Below, one piece after another: positions 37,259 through 50,500 of a stretch of DNA of 64,000 nucleotides. Both the position numbers and the translations under genes were made by a program. The notes below the pieces were generated by a model. It searched no databases and had not been told where the DNA came from. It saw nothing but the letters and a program-made list of their open reading frames with translations. Position 1 is the stretch's first letter; every line of letters begins with the position of its first letter. This DNA comes from Apostichopus japonicus (lineage: Eukaryota > Echinodermata > Holothuroidea > Aspidochirotida > Stichopodidae): positions 12,277,376 to 12,341,375 of the forward strand of contig NC_092567.1 of the NCBI RefSeq assembly GCF_037975245.1. The letters are read 5' to 3'.

Positions 37259-37440
37259 ACTGTAATGTAACATTTGTGGACAATGGAACATACATACGTT
37301 TATATGACCTGTCTAATATGTTTTCTTTAATGTACGGACTTCTTTACATGTTAAGTTCGTATTGACTAATGTACAACGTATTTAAGTTATTTACCAGTCA
37401 TTGCGGGAAAAAACCCACAATTTCTCCTTTTCTTGAATAG

Positions 37441-37744
37441 CCTATCCAAGCCCACCGTACATAATTGTAGAAGGATGTGACCATACACAGTATTGTGTAC
37501 TTGACGTCGCAAGAGCAGGAAACGTGACGTGTTCAAGTCGAACTCCAATGGAGAACTTAGGAAAACTATCCTGCTCTGCTCTGTCTCTAACAGAGCTGGA
37601 AAGGACATCAACAGAAAAGTGAGGAATCTTTGACATTTCTCTTACAACAAACTTCAAAATTTTATCAGCGCCTGAAAGAGGGATCACAATTAGAGTGTTT
37701 TATACATAGGACAAAATTCAGATGTTTTCAAGTCCTCTATAAAA
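37441..37744 (+). pseudogene. Ig-like domain exon, disrupted
   Basis: The acceptor TTTTCTTGAATAG opens a frame reading YPSPPYIIVEGCDHTQYCVL then DVARAGNVTCSSR. This is the strand pattern of an Ig V/I-type domain with its B-strand cysteine. Later GIFDISLTTNFKI fits the E-strand. The frame is interrupted by TGA at about 37618. From about 37695 the reading continues better after a one-base shift (CFIHRTKFRCFQVLYK) to a donor AAAA|GTAGCA. The exon would be 304 bases, one more than a multiple of three, whereas Ig exons are normally phase 1-1. That shifted frame ends in phase 1, which is exactly what the transmembrane exon at 38463 needs. So this is an Ig exon of the same gene that has been inactivated, is skipped, or contains assembly errors. 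Confidence 0.6.
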
Positions 37745-38462
37745 GTAGCAAGAATAGACCTTCAAACGACATACAGTAGGTGTTTGTTTGCTATCAATGC
37801 TTTGTTATCGGGTTAAAACTAAACTATGTGCGATATATTTATATTTAAAAAGAGAATCTTGTTTTTCATAGCAGAAGACGGTAAACCCATCTCTCTAGAT
37901 ATGTAATAGAACGTGACGATAAGGATGTTCGGATTCAGAGAAATCAAATAGCCAGGGTTTATTGACCTGAAATTACATTAGAATTGATCTAAATATTCTC
38001 TTTTATCTAGTTCTAAGAGGTGAATGATTTTGCAATTGTGAGATCCAGGAGCCTGCTCGTGTAGTTAGAATACAGCCCGCATTTTCAGTGAATTTTATGT
38101 CTGATAGAAGTTATGCTTCTAAATGAATGGCTAGTTTGCATCTCCAATGACTTCTTCTTCGATCCAACTTATGTTTTCTAAATCTGACTTTAAGCTCCAT
38201 CAGAACAACTTTATTGTTATCTGCTTCTCTATATCGCCAAAAGGCTAGTCTTTTCTCACACACTGATGAATACTGATATGTTTTTAGTCAAAATCTATCT
38301 GAAATTGGTGCCTTATCTTCATTACCACTTGGAAAGTGCAGTTGATTTTATTGAAAAATTGTTCTGTCTTTGTGATAATGTTATTCCTTTCAGATCCTCA
38401 CTTAATATTTTCAAATGCTTAATTTCAAATTGCCGTTTAACACGCGTTTTTCCTATTTACAG

Positions 38463-38558
38463 ACAACAAGGGGACTTCGGGTTCATCGACAGTTGCTGTG
38501 GTTACAACCATAATTGTAGTACTTCTAATTCTGGTGGTTTTGGTCGTCTGTATGAAAG
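38463..38558 (+). CDS. Receptor exon 1 in model: transmembrane helix
   Basis: An acceptor (TTTTTCCTATTTACAG) leads into NKGTSGSSTVAVVTTIIVVL then LILVVLVVCMK. This is a Gly/Ser/Thr-rich stub followed by twenty uninterrupted hydrophobic residues, with a Lys after the helix. It enters and leaves in phase 1, as is usual for exons beside Ig exons of cell-surface receptors. The donor is AAAG|GTACCA. With the Ig exon before it and basic residues after it, the predicted topology is type I, with the C-terminal NACHT part cytosolic. Confidence 0.85.
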
Positions 38559-41500
38559 GTACCATGGTGCATAGCACAATTACTTTGCAATATATAGCAA
38601 AGTTTGTTAGCTATTCTCTTGTATTCTATTTGTATTCATTGCATCTACATTATCCTTATTGACTAACAGAAAAATATAGTAACTATTTTTTATGTTTTTT
38701 ATTTTGATGATAATAGTAACCGTTGCATTGATGATGGCATTTGTGTGTATGTGCGCCTTTGTGATGCCCAGCTTGTAAACATGATATCTCAAGAAGGGTG
38801 GTTCGGACTAATATCATATGTTATGTGTAGACTTACCACATTGAGTACAAGAAGCCTATTGTTTTTGGTGAAGGTCAAGGGTCATTTGGGGTCATGAGGA
38901 GTCAAATTGTAAAAATCTGGTAAACACAATATTTCAAGAAAGGAAGGTCGGACCAACTTCATATTTGGTGAGCTTAAATTCACATTCAGTACAAGAATCC
39001 TATTGTTTTTGGTGGGGGTCAAAAGTCTTTTTAGGTCACCAAGGATCAAATTGTGAAAACCTTGTAAACACGATATCTCAAGATGGGAAGCATGGGCATA
39101 CCTCATATTTGATGTGTAAAAGTACCAAATTAAGTCAAAGAAGCCTATTGTTTTTGGTGGAGGTCAAAGGTCATTTGGGGTCACTAGGGGTCAAATTGTG
39201 AAAACCTTTTAAACATGATGTGTCAAGAAGGAAAGCATGACGAACAGACCTTATATTTAATGTGTAGAAGAACCTTATTGATTAAAAGAAGCTCATTTTT
39301 TTCGGGGAAGTGGAAGGTCATTTGGGGTCATCAGAGGTCAAATTATGAAAACCTTGTAAACATGATATCTCAATATTAGAAGCTTGGGCAGATCGCATAG
39401 TTGGTATGAAGGTGTATTGCATTGAGTGAAAGAAGCCCATTGATTTTGGTGGAGCTCAAGGTTCACTTGGGGAAAACAGGTCAAATGGTGAAAGCTTTGT
39501 AAACATGATCTTGCAAGAAGGGAACCTTGGACAAGTTAAGGAGCCTATTACTGTTTTTGGTGGAGGTCTAAGGTCATATGAAGACAACAAATGCCAAACA
39601 TTTACTTCACTCCCCTCTTACCTGTCTCTCTACACTAACACACCTTCCTAACATAATATCGTAAGGGAAGCTTGGGCAGATCGCATATTTGGTATGTAAT
39701 TGTACCACATTGGGCGGAGGTCAGTGGTCGTTTGAGTTCACCAGGTGTCAAATTGTGAGACCCATGTTTTACACAATATTCAACAAGGACAGATGTCATA
39801 TTTAGTATCTTGATGTATCTATCACATTTAGTACAAGATGCCTGTTGTTGAGGTGAATGGTAATTTCAGGACAGCCTCTGTCATTGTGACTTTTTTTTAA
39901 CATCACACTGCTTTTCACTGTATTACTATAAAGTTCAAGTATGTTGTACACCCTCACTGTACATGATGTCAGATTCATGAAGAAAACTGCTGATGTTACA
40001 TCATCGAAACCTTGATGCATCTTTGCATTCTGGTTCATTAACCTTACATAAATTATTCCTGCAGTGTTAAACTTCCGAAAGAGGTGGAGGAAAATTGTGG
40101 AAGAAGAAGAGGTAAGACCGTTATATCTGAAAATATAAATAATATCAAGGGAAACAAAATATATAAAGCTGTTAAACATACTGTAACGCTAATTCAGTCT
40201 AAGATTCCGGGGGCACTTAAATATTCCCTACTGAGGACTGGTGGTGGTATGGAAACAAATGCGGCTTGGATGGTTGTATGTTAGTAACAAGGAGCCTTTA
40301 ATCTCGCTATTACATGCAAAGAATATAACACATAGATAAACTTAGGTAAAGAAACACGCGCTGAGATTTTTTAATCTATTACTATATTCAGTCACGGTAC
40401 ATACAATAGAAAATGGTTACAAACGTGTCACTTGTCTGATGATCACCAAACACGTGGAAACTCAGAGACTACACATGATTAAACAAAATATACTATATTA
40501 ACTTGCAGTACCTCTATTTATTGAGCATTTTTGATGCCGGAAGTGAACAATTGAATTAATCGATACACCTAATGTGTTGCAACAACAAGTTAACATTATA
40601 CTCATTTGAAATAACATTCCTTCCAATGGATAGTTTCATGTTGTAATAGATATAAGTAATACATGCAACTGTCAGGAAATCCTTTCCCTACCAGTTTTGT
40701 GTTGAGAATAACATGTACTGTACATTACGATCTTCCCTGCAGCAAATACCACCCATTCCCCCTGTTCTTAGCCAAAAACAGGGAAGATTAAATATTTACC
40801 TGAGTTGGTAATGCTAGCCATACTGAACTCTCCTCTGCACAAATTCATGATTAAAGAAACACAGTGTATTTTGTCAGTGGTCCAGCCAAACTTGTCTTCA
40901 CACACAGGAAAGTAGTACCGGCCATTAAGGCACTTGTGTTTACAATCATATAGGTGACTGGTCAACTCAAGGATGAATCCTAACGACAGTATTTGGGATA
41001 GTTTATGCTATCAAGTAACAAATTATTAATGCTTGAGTGAATTTGATGAAGACAGTTTTTCTATAGGCTAGCTTGACTGCCATGTAGACTCTGAGTACAT
41101 TTATATAAGAATACGGTACAACCTACGGTTACTTAGCAACATCAAACATATTATGTTAACTTGTATCCTATTTAGTAGAAAATGTTAATTACATAGTCAA
41201 ATTATTTGCAGATAGTGACTTCAAATTGATAATTTTATTGATAATATGTTTGAAAGTATCATTACCTCTCTCTTGTTTAGATGTTGCCCAAGACTAAGAC
41301 TCACCGCACACCTGGTAAGTCTGATGTACAAGTTATTGTAAGCTGAGTGCAGTGAATGCTGCAAACAATACCTTCAATTGCTTTAAGATACTGTTAAATA
41401 CCACGCATAAATTAATTTCAACATACATATCCTCTACAAATGATAATGTATAATAATGTAACTGGTTCCATTGACTTTATTGCTGTCATATTAAATTCAT

Positions 41501-44500
41501 GTTGCAATTAACTTTACCAAATGGTGATTGATTAATGACACAATAATTTCACGGTTCCTTTTGTATTTCAGTATTTATGGTTTATGAAAATAAGATATGA
41601 ACATTCTGAATACATCAGAATGCGCCCCTCTTCAGATAACAGTTATGACCCAATGATGACTCCCAAATGGTCTGGGCCAAGAAGTTTTTTTTTTTACACA
41701 TCTTTGCCAAATGTTGGAATCGATTGTCTCTTTGCAATTAAAGCAGCGGTTCAAATAACCATTTAGTTTGAGAACGAATCTAAAGTTAAGCAATTCAATT
41801 AACATATCAAGACATTTTCTACAGCAAAATTTGGTTGAGCAGCTACCAATAATGACATTCCAATTAAAAGAAAAAAACTCTCATATGACCATTTTCATTA
41901 TTGTATTTATTCCTGATATAAAATAAGATTGTTACTAATCACACTTTTCTGGTTTCCTACAGAGGAGGAACAATTCATCAAGGAACTAAAGGCAAAGTAT
42001 GAGATACTTTATCACTCCGTACAACCATTGCCTTACATCAGAGACAGAATGTATTGTGTTGATAAAGTATATGTTTATAGCGGCATTGAACGGTTAGTTC
42101 AACAAGCACATGGAAACAAAATGTGGAAACTTTTAGAGTCACATCATGAACTACTAAAGAAACCTGAGAATTGTGGTAGGCAAATTATAGAGGGCGAACC
42201 TGGATACGGAAAATCAACACTGACACTACAGCTTGCATACGATTGGTGCCAAAGAGTTCCAAAATCCCCTTTAAGTAACGTACCGATACTTATTTACCTG
42301 CGGCTAAGACAACTGAGAGGGGTGAAGTCAATATACCAAGCAATACGGCGTTTTATATTACCCAGAGACTCAGATCTGAGTGAGGTTATAGTGGAATCAA
42401 TCATAAAGAATTGTTCAGGTGTGTTGGTTATTTTAGATGGATTTGACGAATACCCTGATAAAGACGATCAAGAGACTGATATTTCTCTTATCCTTCGGAG
42501 AGAAATGTTGCAGGATATAGACGTCATTCTGACTACCAGGCCTTTCTACTTACCGAAAGAATTTGCACCGCATACTGATCGAATACGTTTAACAGGTTTC
42601 AACGAGGACATCCGAGATCAATATATTCGAAAAGCAGTTGTACACGGTGACGAACAAGCTGCCAGGGAAATAATACTTAAACTCCAAGGAAACCCTCTAC
42701 TTGGTGACTTGTGTCAAGTTCGTTTGTTGTTTGTTTTGTTTGCTCACATGAGCCACGAGAACAAAGACTTGAAGACATTCAAATCAGTTACTAGCTTCTT
42801 TCGTAATGTGATAGCTTGCTTACATAGTCATTTGATGAACAAACCAATTGAAAAGGTATGTTTTGACTTAAAACATGATGAGTTGAACAAGGTTGCTTTT
42901 GAGGCATTGAGCGGTAGAAACCAACTGATTGTGTGGGATAGTACTTCCCTGAGAAAACGACTTGGGGATGACTTTTATGAGCAGTATCTTAAAACTGGAA
43001 TATTTTTTGAGGAAGAAATACTGACTGGTGATCAATTTCTCTACAAAAAGGAAGTCAGATTCTTCCACAAATTGTTCTGTGAGTGGTATGCTGCCCACTA
43101 CATTGCTGATTATCTATCTCAAGAATCTTCAACCTCTGCCACAACAGAGAGCCAGAGTGTAGCTGAACTGCTCCGTTATTTGGATCCCTTTGAACTTCAC
43201 TATGTTTACAGATTTGCCTGTGGTCTTAATAAGACTGCTTCGGGTAAAATTGTAAATTATCTGCAAAACAACCTTAAACATAAAAAGTTTGCTATGATGT
43301 GTATGCTGGAACAAGACTATAAAAGTGAGAATATTGTGGATGCAATCACAAAGTTGGCCTCTAAAGTGGTCCAGGTACATGGCGATGACAGTGAACTACA
43401 TCAGAGATCTACTTTACAAGTTTTGGAATTTGCGAGTGCAACACAGGTGAAGTAATTTTCTTTCACTGCAATCAAGACATATTTCCTCAGGTTTGTGGTC
43501 ATGTGGTCACGGTCTTGTACTGTTATTGTACAATATAATTATAATCAGTGTGTCCTTATACCTACAAAAAACAGTGCAAAACTTCCAGCCTCCACCGGGA
43601 TTCGAACCTTTGCCCTCTCATGTACTTAAGTACTTGGTTTATTTTTCTGCCAAGTCCTGTTTTGATTTTTCAAGTTTGCGCTGCATTTCTTGAAAGTTAT
43701 ATAATAGCAATCGATTCATGAGATCAGATTGCCAACTGTATACATATATCTTCAGAGGTTGAATCCCAAAATAATGACTTAATGACCATACAGTAGGAAC
43801 GTAAACAATTTCAAATGCTAACAACACTTAGTGTCGATGTCATTACCAATAATGTCACTTGATTTATTGCTTTCATGTGGCCATACTGCCAACTAATAAA
43901 TGAACACACTATGACATAGACAATCCAAACCATATTAGAATAATTTGAGTTTTAGTTGTGAGGTCCCCTTTACTGCAAAAAACTAAAAGTAAAATGCCAA
44001 ATGGTTTATGGAGTAGCATTTCATTGGCATGGTAAGCTACTGTTGAAATGTCATTTTGACCTCACAATGTAATTGTCTAAGGAAAGTAAAGTAAAGTAAA
44101 ATTAATTGATATTCATCATAAAATGACAATATAATAAAATGGATTACAGCATCTCAAAAATAGGTTAAAAAAAGTTATCTATGTATCATACAATTCAAAG
44201 TCTTAATACTTCTAGGTAAAAATGATCGCCTAAACCGTTCTGTCCACATACCCTGTACGTGGGATCGTGTAAAATCTAGGTGGTTTCATGAAAAAATCAA
44301 AGAGAGGGTGATCGGAATCCTCGACTATAGAAGAAGCACACTGACATATTATACGATCAATGAAATCATCCGTGATGGTAGAATACAACTTGATGGATTT
44401 ATTCAAGTAGTCAAATTGTCCTTTAGAAACAGGATGATAACCAAATTGGGCCACAGTACACAAGGATGGACAACACCATTGTCTGAAAAAGACAAAGCTG

Positions 44501-47500
44501 CTTATCAAAATCTAAGCCAAAGCCGGCGAGCCTACGAATACAATATGATCTCTGTTTAGCTTTTGATGCCACATTGTTCATGTGGGTATTCCAATTAAGT
44601 AAGCGTGATACAACCTCAATCACATTATTGTCAATGTACAATGGGGCATGGCTTTGCACTGCACGAAAATCAACAATCATTTCCTTGGTTTTCTTACCAT
44701 ATATAATTATCCTTGCACCAATTCACAGCATACTCTATGGCTGGGAAATAATTTGATAGACACTGTGGGTTTTTATCTGTGCACATCCCAATTATGGCAG
44801 TATCGTCTGCATACTTCAAGATATAAACATTGTCATAATATGAGACTAATGAATCAGTGTAAATTTCAAAAAGTATATAATGGGGACAAGCAACAACCCT
44901 GTGGAACACCAGTGTTATTAACGAGACTATCACTGTTGACACTGTTACAGTGAACAAACTGTGTGCGATCAAACAGGAAATTATAATGTAGTATAATTAC
45001 ATTGTCACTGACATACGCCTTCATAGTGTCCAGTAATTTAGAACAGCAAATGGTATTAAATGCATCCCCCATCGATCTGCCACTGCGATATGCGAATTGG
45101 TATTTTGTCCAGTGATGGAATACAGTTCAATATTTCGCTACGAAGAAGTTTCTCGAAACACTTCATTAAAACACTGGTCTAACTCAATTACATAAAACCC
45201 TCCATCCGTTCATAATGTAGCATGATTCTTTAACTATAGGATAACTACAATACATTAACCTTGTTCATTTCTCTAACAGATTACCATAGCTTGCCTACAC
45301 CTGACCATGGCCTTCAAGGAGTGTGATGGATACACTATTTTACTCCAATCTGGCCTCTCTCTCTGTCCTTTAGTGACAGTAGAAAAGATACACATAGAGA
45401 CTGAGAAGGAGGGAAATGAACCGTATGCAATATCAGAGATACAGATAACAAACATCTTCTGTTTTGCGCTTCGTTGTCAGTCTGTTAAGGAGCTGTCGTA
45501 AGTTGAATCTCTTGTTTTTGTTATCATACTATGTACTGTACCTACTGTACAAATATTCCCTCTTGTTACATTTAAAATAACTGATTTACCAAAGTAATAG
45601 AGATAAACACAGAGCTCTGACAAAACTGGTAACTGATGTATCATAAAGAAATACACTGTTATCAGAAATTTTAGTGTTACAATCATGAAAAAAGATGAGT
45701 TGTTTATGTTGGTATGACTAGCCATCACAGCATTAATTATAACAAAAAAAAAACAATGACAGTTGTGAATTTGGAAGGTAAGAATAATTTTCATTACCAT
45801 TGGGAAAATGTCTTACATGATATGATAAGTATCATCAAAGAGGCCAAGGTGTAATTGAACCCAACGAATTTCTTCATGAATTTTGGAGGATTGAATCATT
45901 AATGTGGTAGTATGAGATAATCCCCACTCTTAAAAACGGAGGACAACATACTGTGCGTGGAATTGTATTACAAACAAGTTTATTTTACAATCTATCTGAT
46001 TGTCTGCTCACCAATTCCTTTCATGGACTCCTAGCACGACCTAAGGACGAGCCTAAACATACTGTACATTACACTATTACCTTCCTGCAGTTATGGGCTC
46101 ATTTGTTCATATTAAACAGCAAAATGATGTCCGCAGTAAGGTGTTTCGATTCCAATCATTTTGAAGCACTTCCTAATCATTTCCTATATGGAATTGGCTT
46201 CATAGCAAGACTGTTTTGCTATCTTTCTCTCATGTTGGTTTGTTTCTTCCTTTCTACTTCAAAGGTTCAGTGAATGTCTGCTGCCTCTTTCGCCCTCTCA
46301 AGAGTCTATCAATACAGAGATGATATCTAGGAAAATAAAAAGTAACTATAGATTCTGTCAGTATTGGTTGATAATTTGATTAAATCTAGTCATCAAGGAG
46401 TTGATATGAGAAATAATATATTGTAACATTTTCATTAGAAGTGCAAAAAGCAGATTGTAAGCCTTTGGTAAAAGCAAGAATGATGCAAAAGTAGAAAATA
46501 TGACAAAATAAATTGCTTTGTCAGGAGGATTACATTGATTTCAGGAGCAGTAAGTGTTAACCGCCTGAATGATTTGTCCTGCTCGACACATTCTTTTGGT
46601 ACAAGCTACTGTAATGGCAATGTTATTAACCTATCTATACTTAGGATATTTGTTTAAGAACATTACTTAAGTTTAAACTCCGAAATCGTGTCGTTTTAAG
46701 TCAAGCCATATTTATTGGATGAAAAGCACCAAATTCAAAGTTATAGGTCTTAAGTGTTCCATTTTTAGTGTAGAGGTATCCGTTTCATTTATGTGAAAAA
46801 GTTAATTCCTCTCCTTCATAAATCCTAAGATGTCTTTAAATTTAACATATTTTTACATACTTGTCATGATAGTATACTGGCGAGACTACGGTTACAGCCT
46901 GAATCTCCATTCTGGTGATTGGGAGGTATGATTCTTTTGTTTTTAGTTGCCAGGGCTTTTTGTTATTGTGTGTGTCCATTAGTGCAGAACAAGTTGGAAG
47001 TAGTGAAAATGCCGACAACCACTAGACAACGACAGAGATCGTGACATAGCTTAGGGAATATAATGTGAAGTTCTAGATTGTGGAAACAATATTTAAAATA
47101 TGAGTTGGTCATTGGACATTTTTGATTACTAATAAATTCAGATCATTAATCAACTGAAGATAATCAAGGTAACCCTGTATGACGTTTCTTTTCTATTGAG
47201 ACAATTTTGAACTTTTCTGTACATAGTGGTAAGTCTGGTAGTATGAAAAGGATGTTTTGCTGGATGTGTTTTGGACTTATTTTCATAACAATGGATTTTC
47301 TTTAAGCTATAGTGATACCAATGATACTACAATTAGAATAGTAAAAAAAGTAAAAACAGAGATAAGTTTACACTGCTTCATTTTGTGTTTATTTTCAGGT
47401 TGATAATATCAATATTATTGAGTCATTGTGTTCAGAGAGGTTACAGATCTGGACTAAAGATAGTAAATTACAACAGAATTGTACTTTGCAGCTACTGAAG

Positions 47501-50500
47501 AACGCATCCAACAATGATGTAAGTCAGTAGTCTAATATCAAAATCCCTATGATGGACTAGATATGTCAAAATACATCATCCCCATTATGTACTAGATATG
47601 TCATCCCCATTATGTTATTAAGTGTTTTATGAAGATACGATAGTATCATTTTGCATTTTGCAGTCAAATTATTTGAAAAATTTGATTCATTGTCTTCAAC
47701 ATTGTTACGAATGCAGGATTTTGCATCCGGAACGCAAAGTTCCAGAGATGGACGCAAACACTTCACATTGCATCCCGCGGATGGAAACCCTAAGTACACG
47801 CACTCACTACTAGGCCTATATGCAAAACATAACAAAACAAATTTTTGAATGAATATCTTTTGAATGAACATTATTTTCCAAACCTCAGGATAACCAAAAT
47901 TTCTTCCAATCATTCTGATGATTGAATTAAATAAATCATAGCAATCGACCACAAGGTACCGAGTTATAACTCCGTACCTTGTTATAACAACATTTACATT
48001 ACAGAGAGTTACATGCAAACAATAGTCATGGTTCTTTTCCAAACTTCCCATGATCTGATTGGCTAATAGTTCCTTACCCATTGTCTGGAAACATTCTTGT
48101 GTCTGTAGTGCTCAATGAACACATATTATGTAAATTAACAACATGTACATTTCTTTCCCGTGTAGAGATGACAATGTTTGTGTTATAAGCTATCATATGT
48201 GTGCACTCAAATATCATAACATTAGGCCCTGTTGACAGTCATGGTATGAAATTTTGGTTGAATTTTTTCTATGATATCACGTAATATTTGAGTTATTGTT
48301 TTGATCAAAACAATTTGTGAGTTGAGACAAGTTAGGAATTTTGTAGGAAGCTAACATCTCGGATACTAAAAAATTATTTTCACCTCACAGTACGTTTGTT
48401 CTCTCAGCATTGAGAGTTGCTCAAGTAATATGTACATTCATACCGCAGTACTTTCTTTGTCGCAAAGTTTTCGCACTGTCTTTGACCATGTGCCCCACTG
48501 ATTTATATTTCTTGTGCAACATTCATATATCCTCAAAAGTAGCTATTGAAGCTTGAGTTTTTATTGGACTTTGTGTGAAGAGTTATTTACACACTGTAAG
48601 GGGCAATGGGTCGGAACTGGCCGGGGTTGGGCCAACTTGCCAATGGTGGTTGAGGAAAGGGAAAACTTTGTTCAATTTTAAATAAAACTTATGAATAACA
48701 TTGCATTGGTTAACTGTTCATTGAAACTTACGACAGGGCTTCATAAAAGTTGTGAGCAAGTAGTTCTAGGCATTTAGGGATGTGTTCTTGTGTCATCGAG
48801 ATCTATTTATATTTTCTACAAAATTTAAGGGGCTCAATAAAATGAGTTTAACGTGCAGTGTTTTTACTTTTACATGTTCTCTCTAAGCACTCCTATTACT
48901 TAACATGAATTTCCAACATTCACAGCATATGCATAGCCTATAACATTTCACACACGCTTTGTAAGGAAGTTGTTTACCATGCAGTAGTATGGATTGTGTG
49001 ATCTAGGAAAGCATATGGTAACTAGTCTACGGTAAAATTTCTCGCTTCGGAACTTTGAAAGTCATTTTGTTGGTGTATAGTAGTTACAGGTTTATCATTT
49101 GATGATTTTCTTGTGCATGGCATAGACCTATCACTATCTATGGCTTTTTGTTGTGCAAAAGCCAATGTGCTTTCAGGGGTCATTATAGCTCAGTATTATG
49201 TGTTCCTGTAGAGGTATTTTACATTGCATTTTTCATGGAGGACTACAGGGATGCAAGTTTTTCTGAGCGGACTCAAACGCTGTTAAACTTTTAATCCTAG
49301 TAACCATACTGGTCTTCACAGTGTACTTACTTTCATGCATAATGTACACATAAGATAAACATATCATTATGAATTGTTTTTCAAAGTAGTACTCCAGCTA
49401 ATGGCACACATACTGGCACACATAACACAAGATGATTTAAAGATTACATATCACTCTGTAGTGACAATATATCTATAATTCATAAGGTGTGTGGTTTGAC
49501 ACAATAACAACTGGACATTTAACATAACTAATTCATATGAAGAAATTTTCTCACTACATTCCTAGTCTAACAGTCCATATTTCATCCTGGTTATCATTCA
49601 TATATCAGTCATTTTGCCCATTTTATGTTTCATGCATTTATTCACTTTAGTGTTACTGTTGTTTTTTTATACATTGTGTACTATGTTAGATAAAGAAGTT
49701 GGATCAACCCATATTAAAAATGGTGAAGAAAAATGTTGTTTCTGTTAATATTAATGTTAGATTTCAATAAACAAACTTAAGCCTAATCGTAATAATGCGA
49801 GGAGTGGATTTATGCTAGTATTAAGATGGATAAGTGATACCTTCAGGAAAGTTACTGGCCACAGTACAGTAGGTTATAATTGTATAAATAATCGATATAG
49901 CTCTTAATCATTTCAATGTTGATTGAATCATATGTTACCTTCCTTCAGATCCCCATCTTCCATCTGGAGCTTCTACAATCCTTCTCCAAGGCTGATGCTG
50001 GTAACATCATCCTCTGTTCAGGGCTACAATTGTCCTGTCCTGTGTCATTAAAGAAGCTATCGATAGATACATATGAGGAGGGAAGAGAACTGACAGAGAC
50101 AGAGGTTGCTGGCATATTGATGTTTGCACAACATTCACAGCGATTGGAAAAGCTAATGTGAGTATTTGAATGAATATCGTATCTTAGTAATGCGTACCTA
50201 GATACCACTTTCACACTTTAAATAGGCATAAATACCTACAAAGTTTTATCACTATTTGTCAAGTGAAAAGATACTCTCACAGGACAGAACTTCATTGTTT
50301 CTGAATTGAGTATTTACTGACCCATTTTTTACCTTCGCCTTGTTGTTAAACTCTACATTTGGATCGTGAGGAGTGGTGCTTTGTTTGGGTTAATAGTCAT
50401 TTTAGGGACTTGGCAGAAAATAAGATATATTTCAAATACTTCGCAAAACAAATGCTTTATCATTGAATGACTTTCCTTCTAATGAATAGCTTTACTCATT

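Noticed and set aside
38266-38574. A 102-codon plus-strand ORF over the transmembrane exon
   Set aside because: It reads the exon in the wrong frame. The frame that gives the membrane helix fits the splice phases and the downstream exons.
47566-48081. A 171-codon minus-strand ORF
   Set aside because: Lies in a receptor intron, has no recognisable domain, a typical AT-rich chance composition and no splice or poly(A) context. It remains a weak possibility only.
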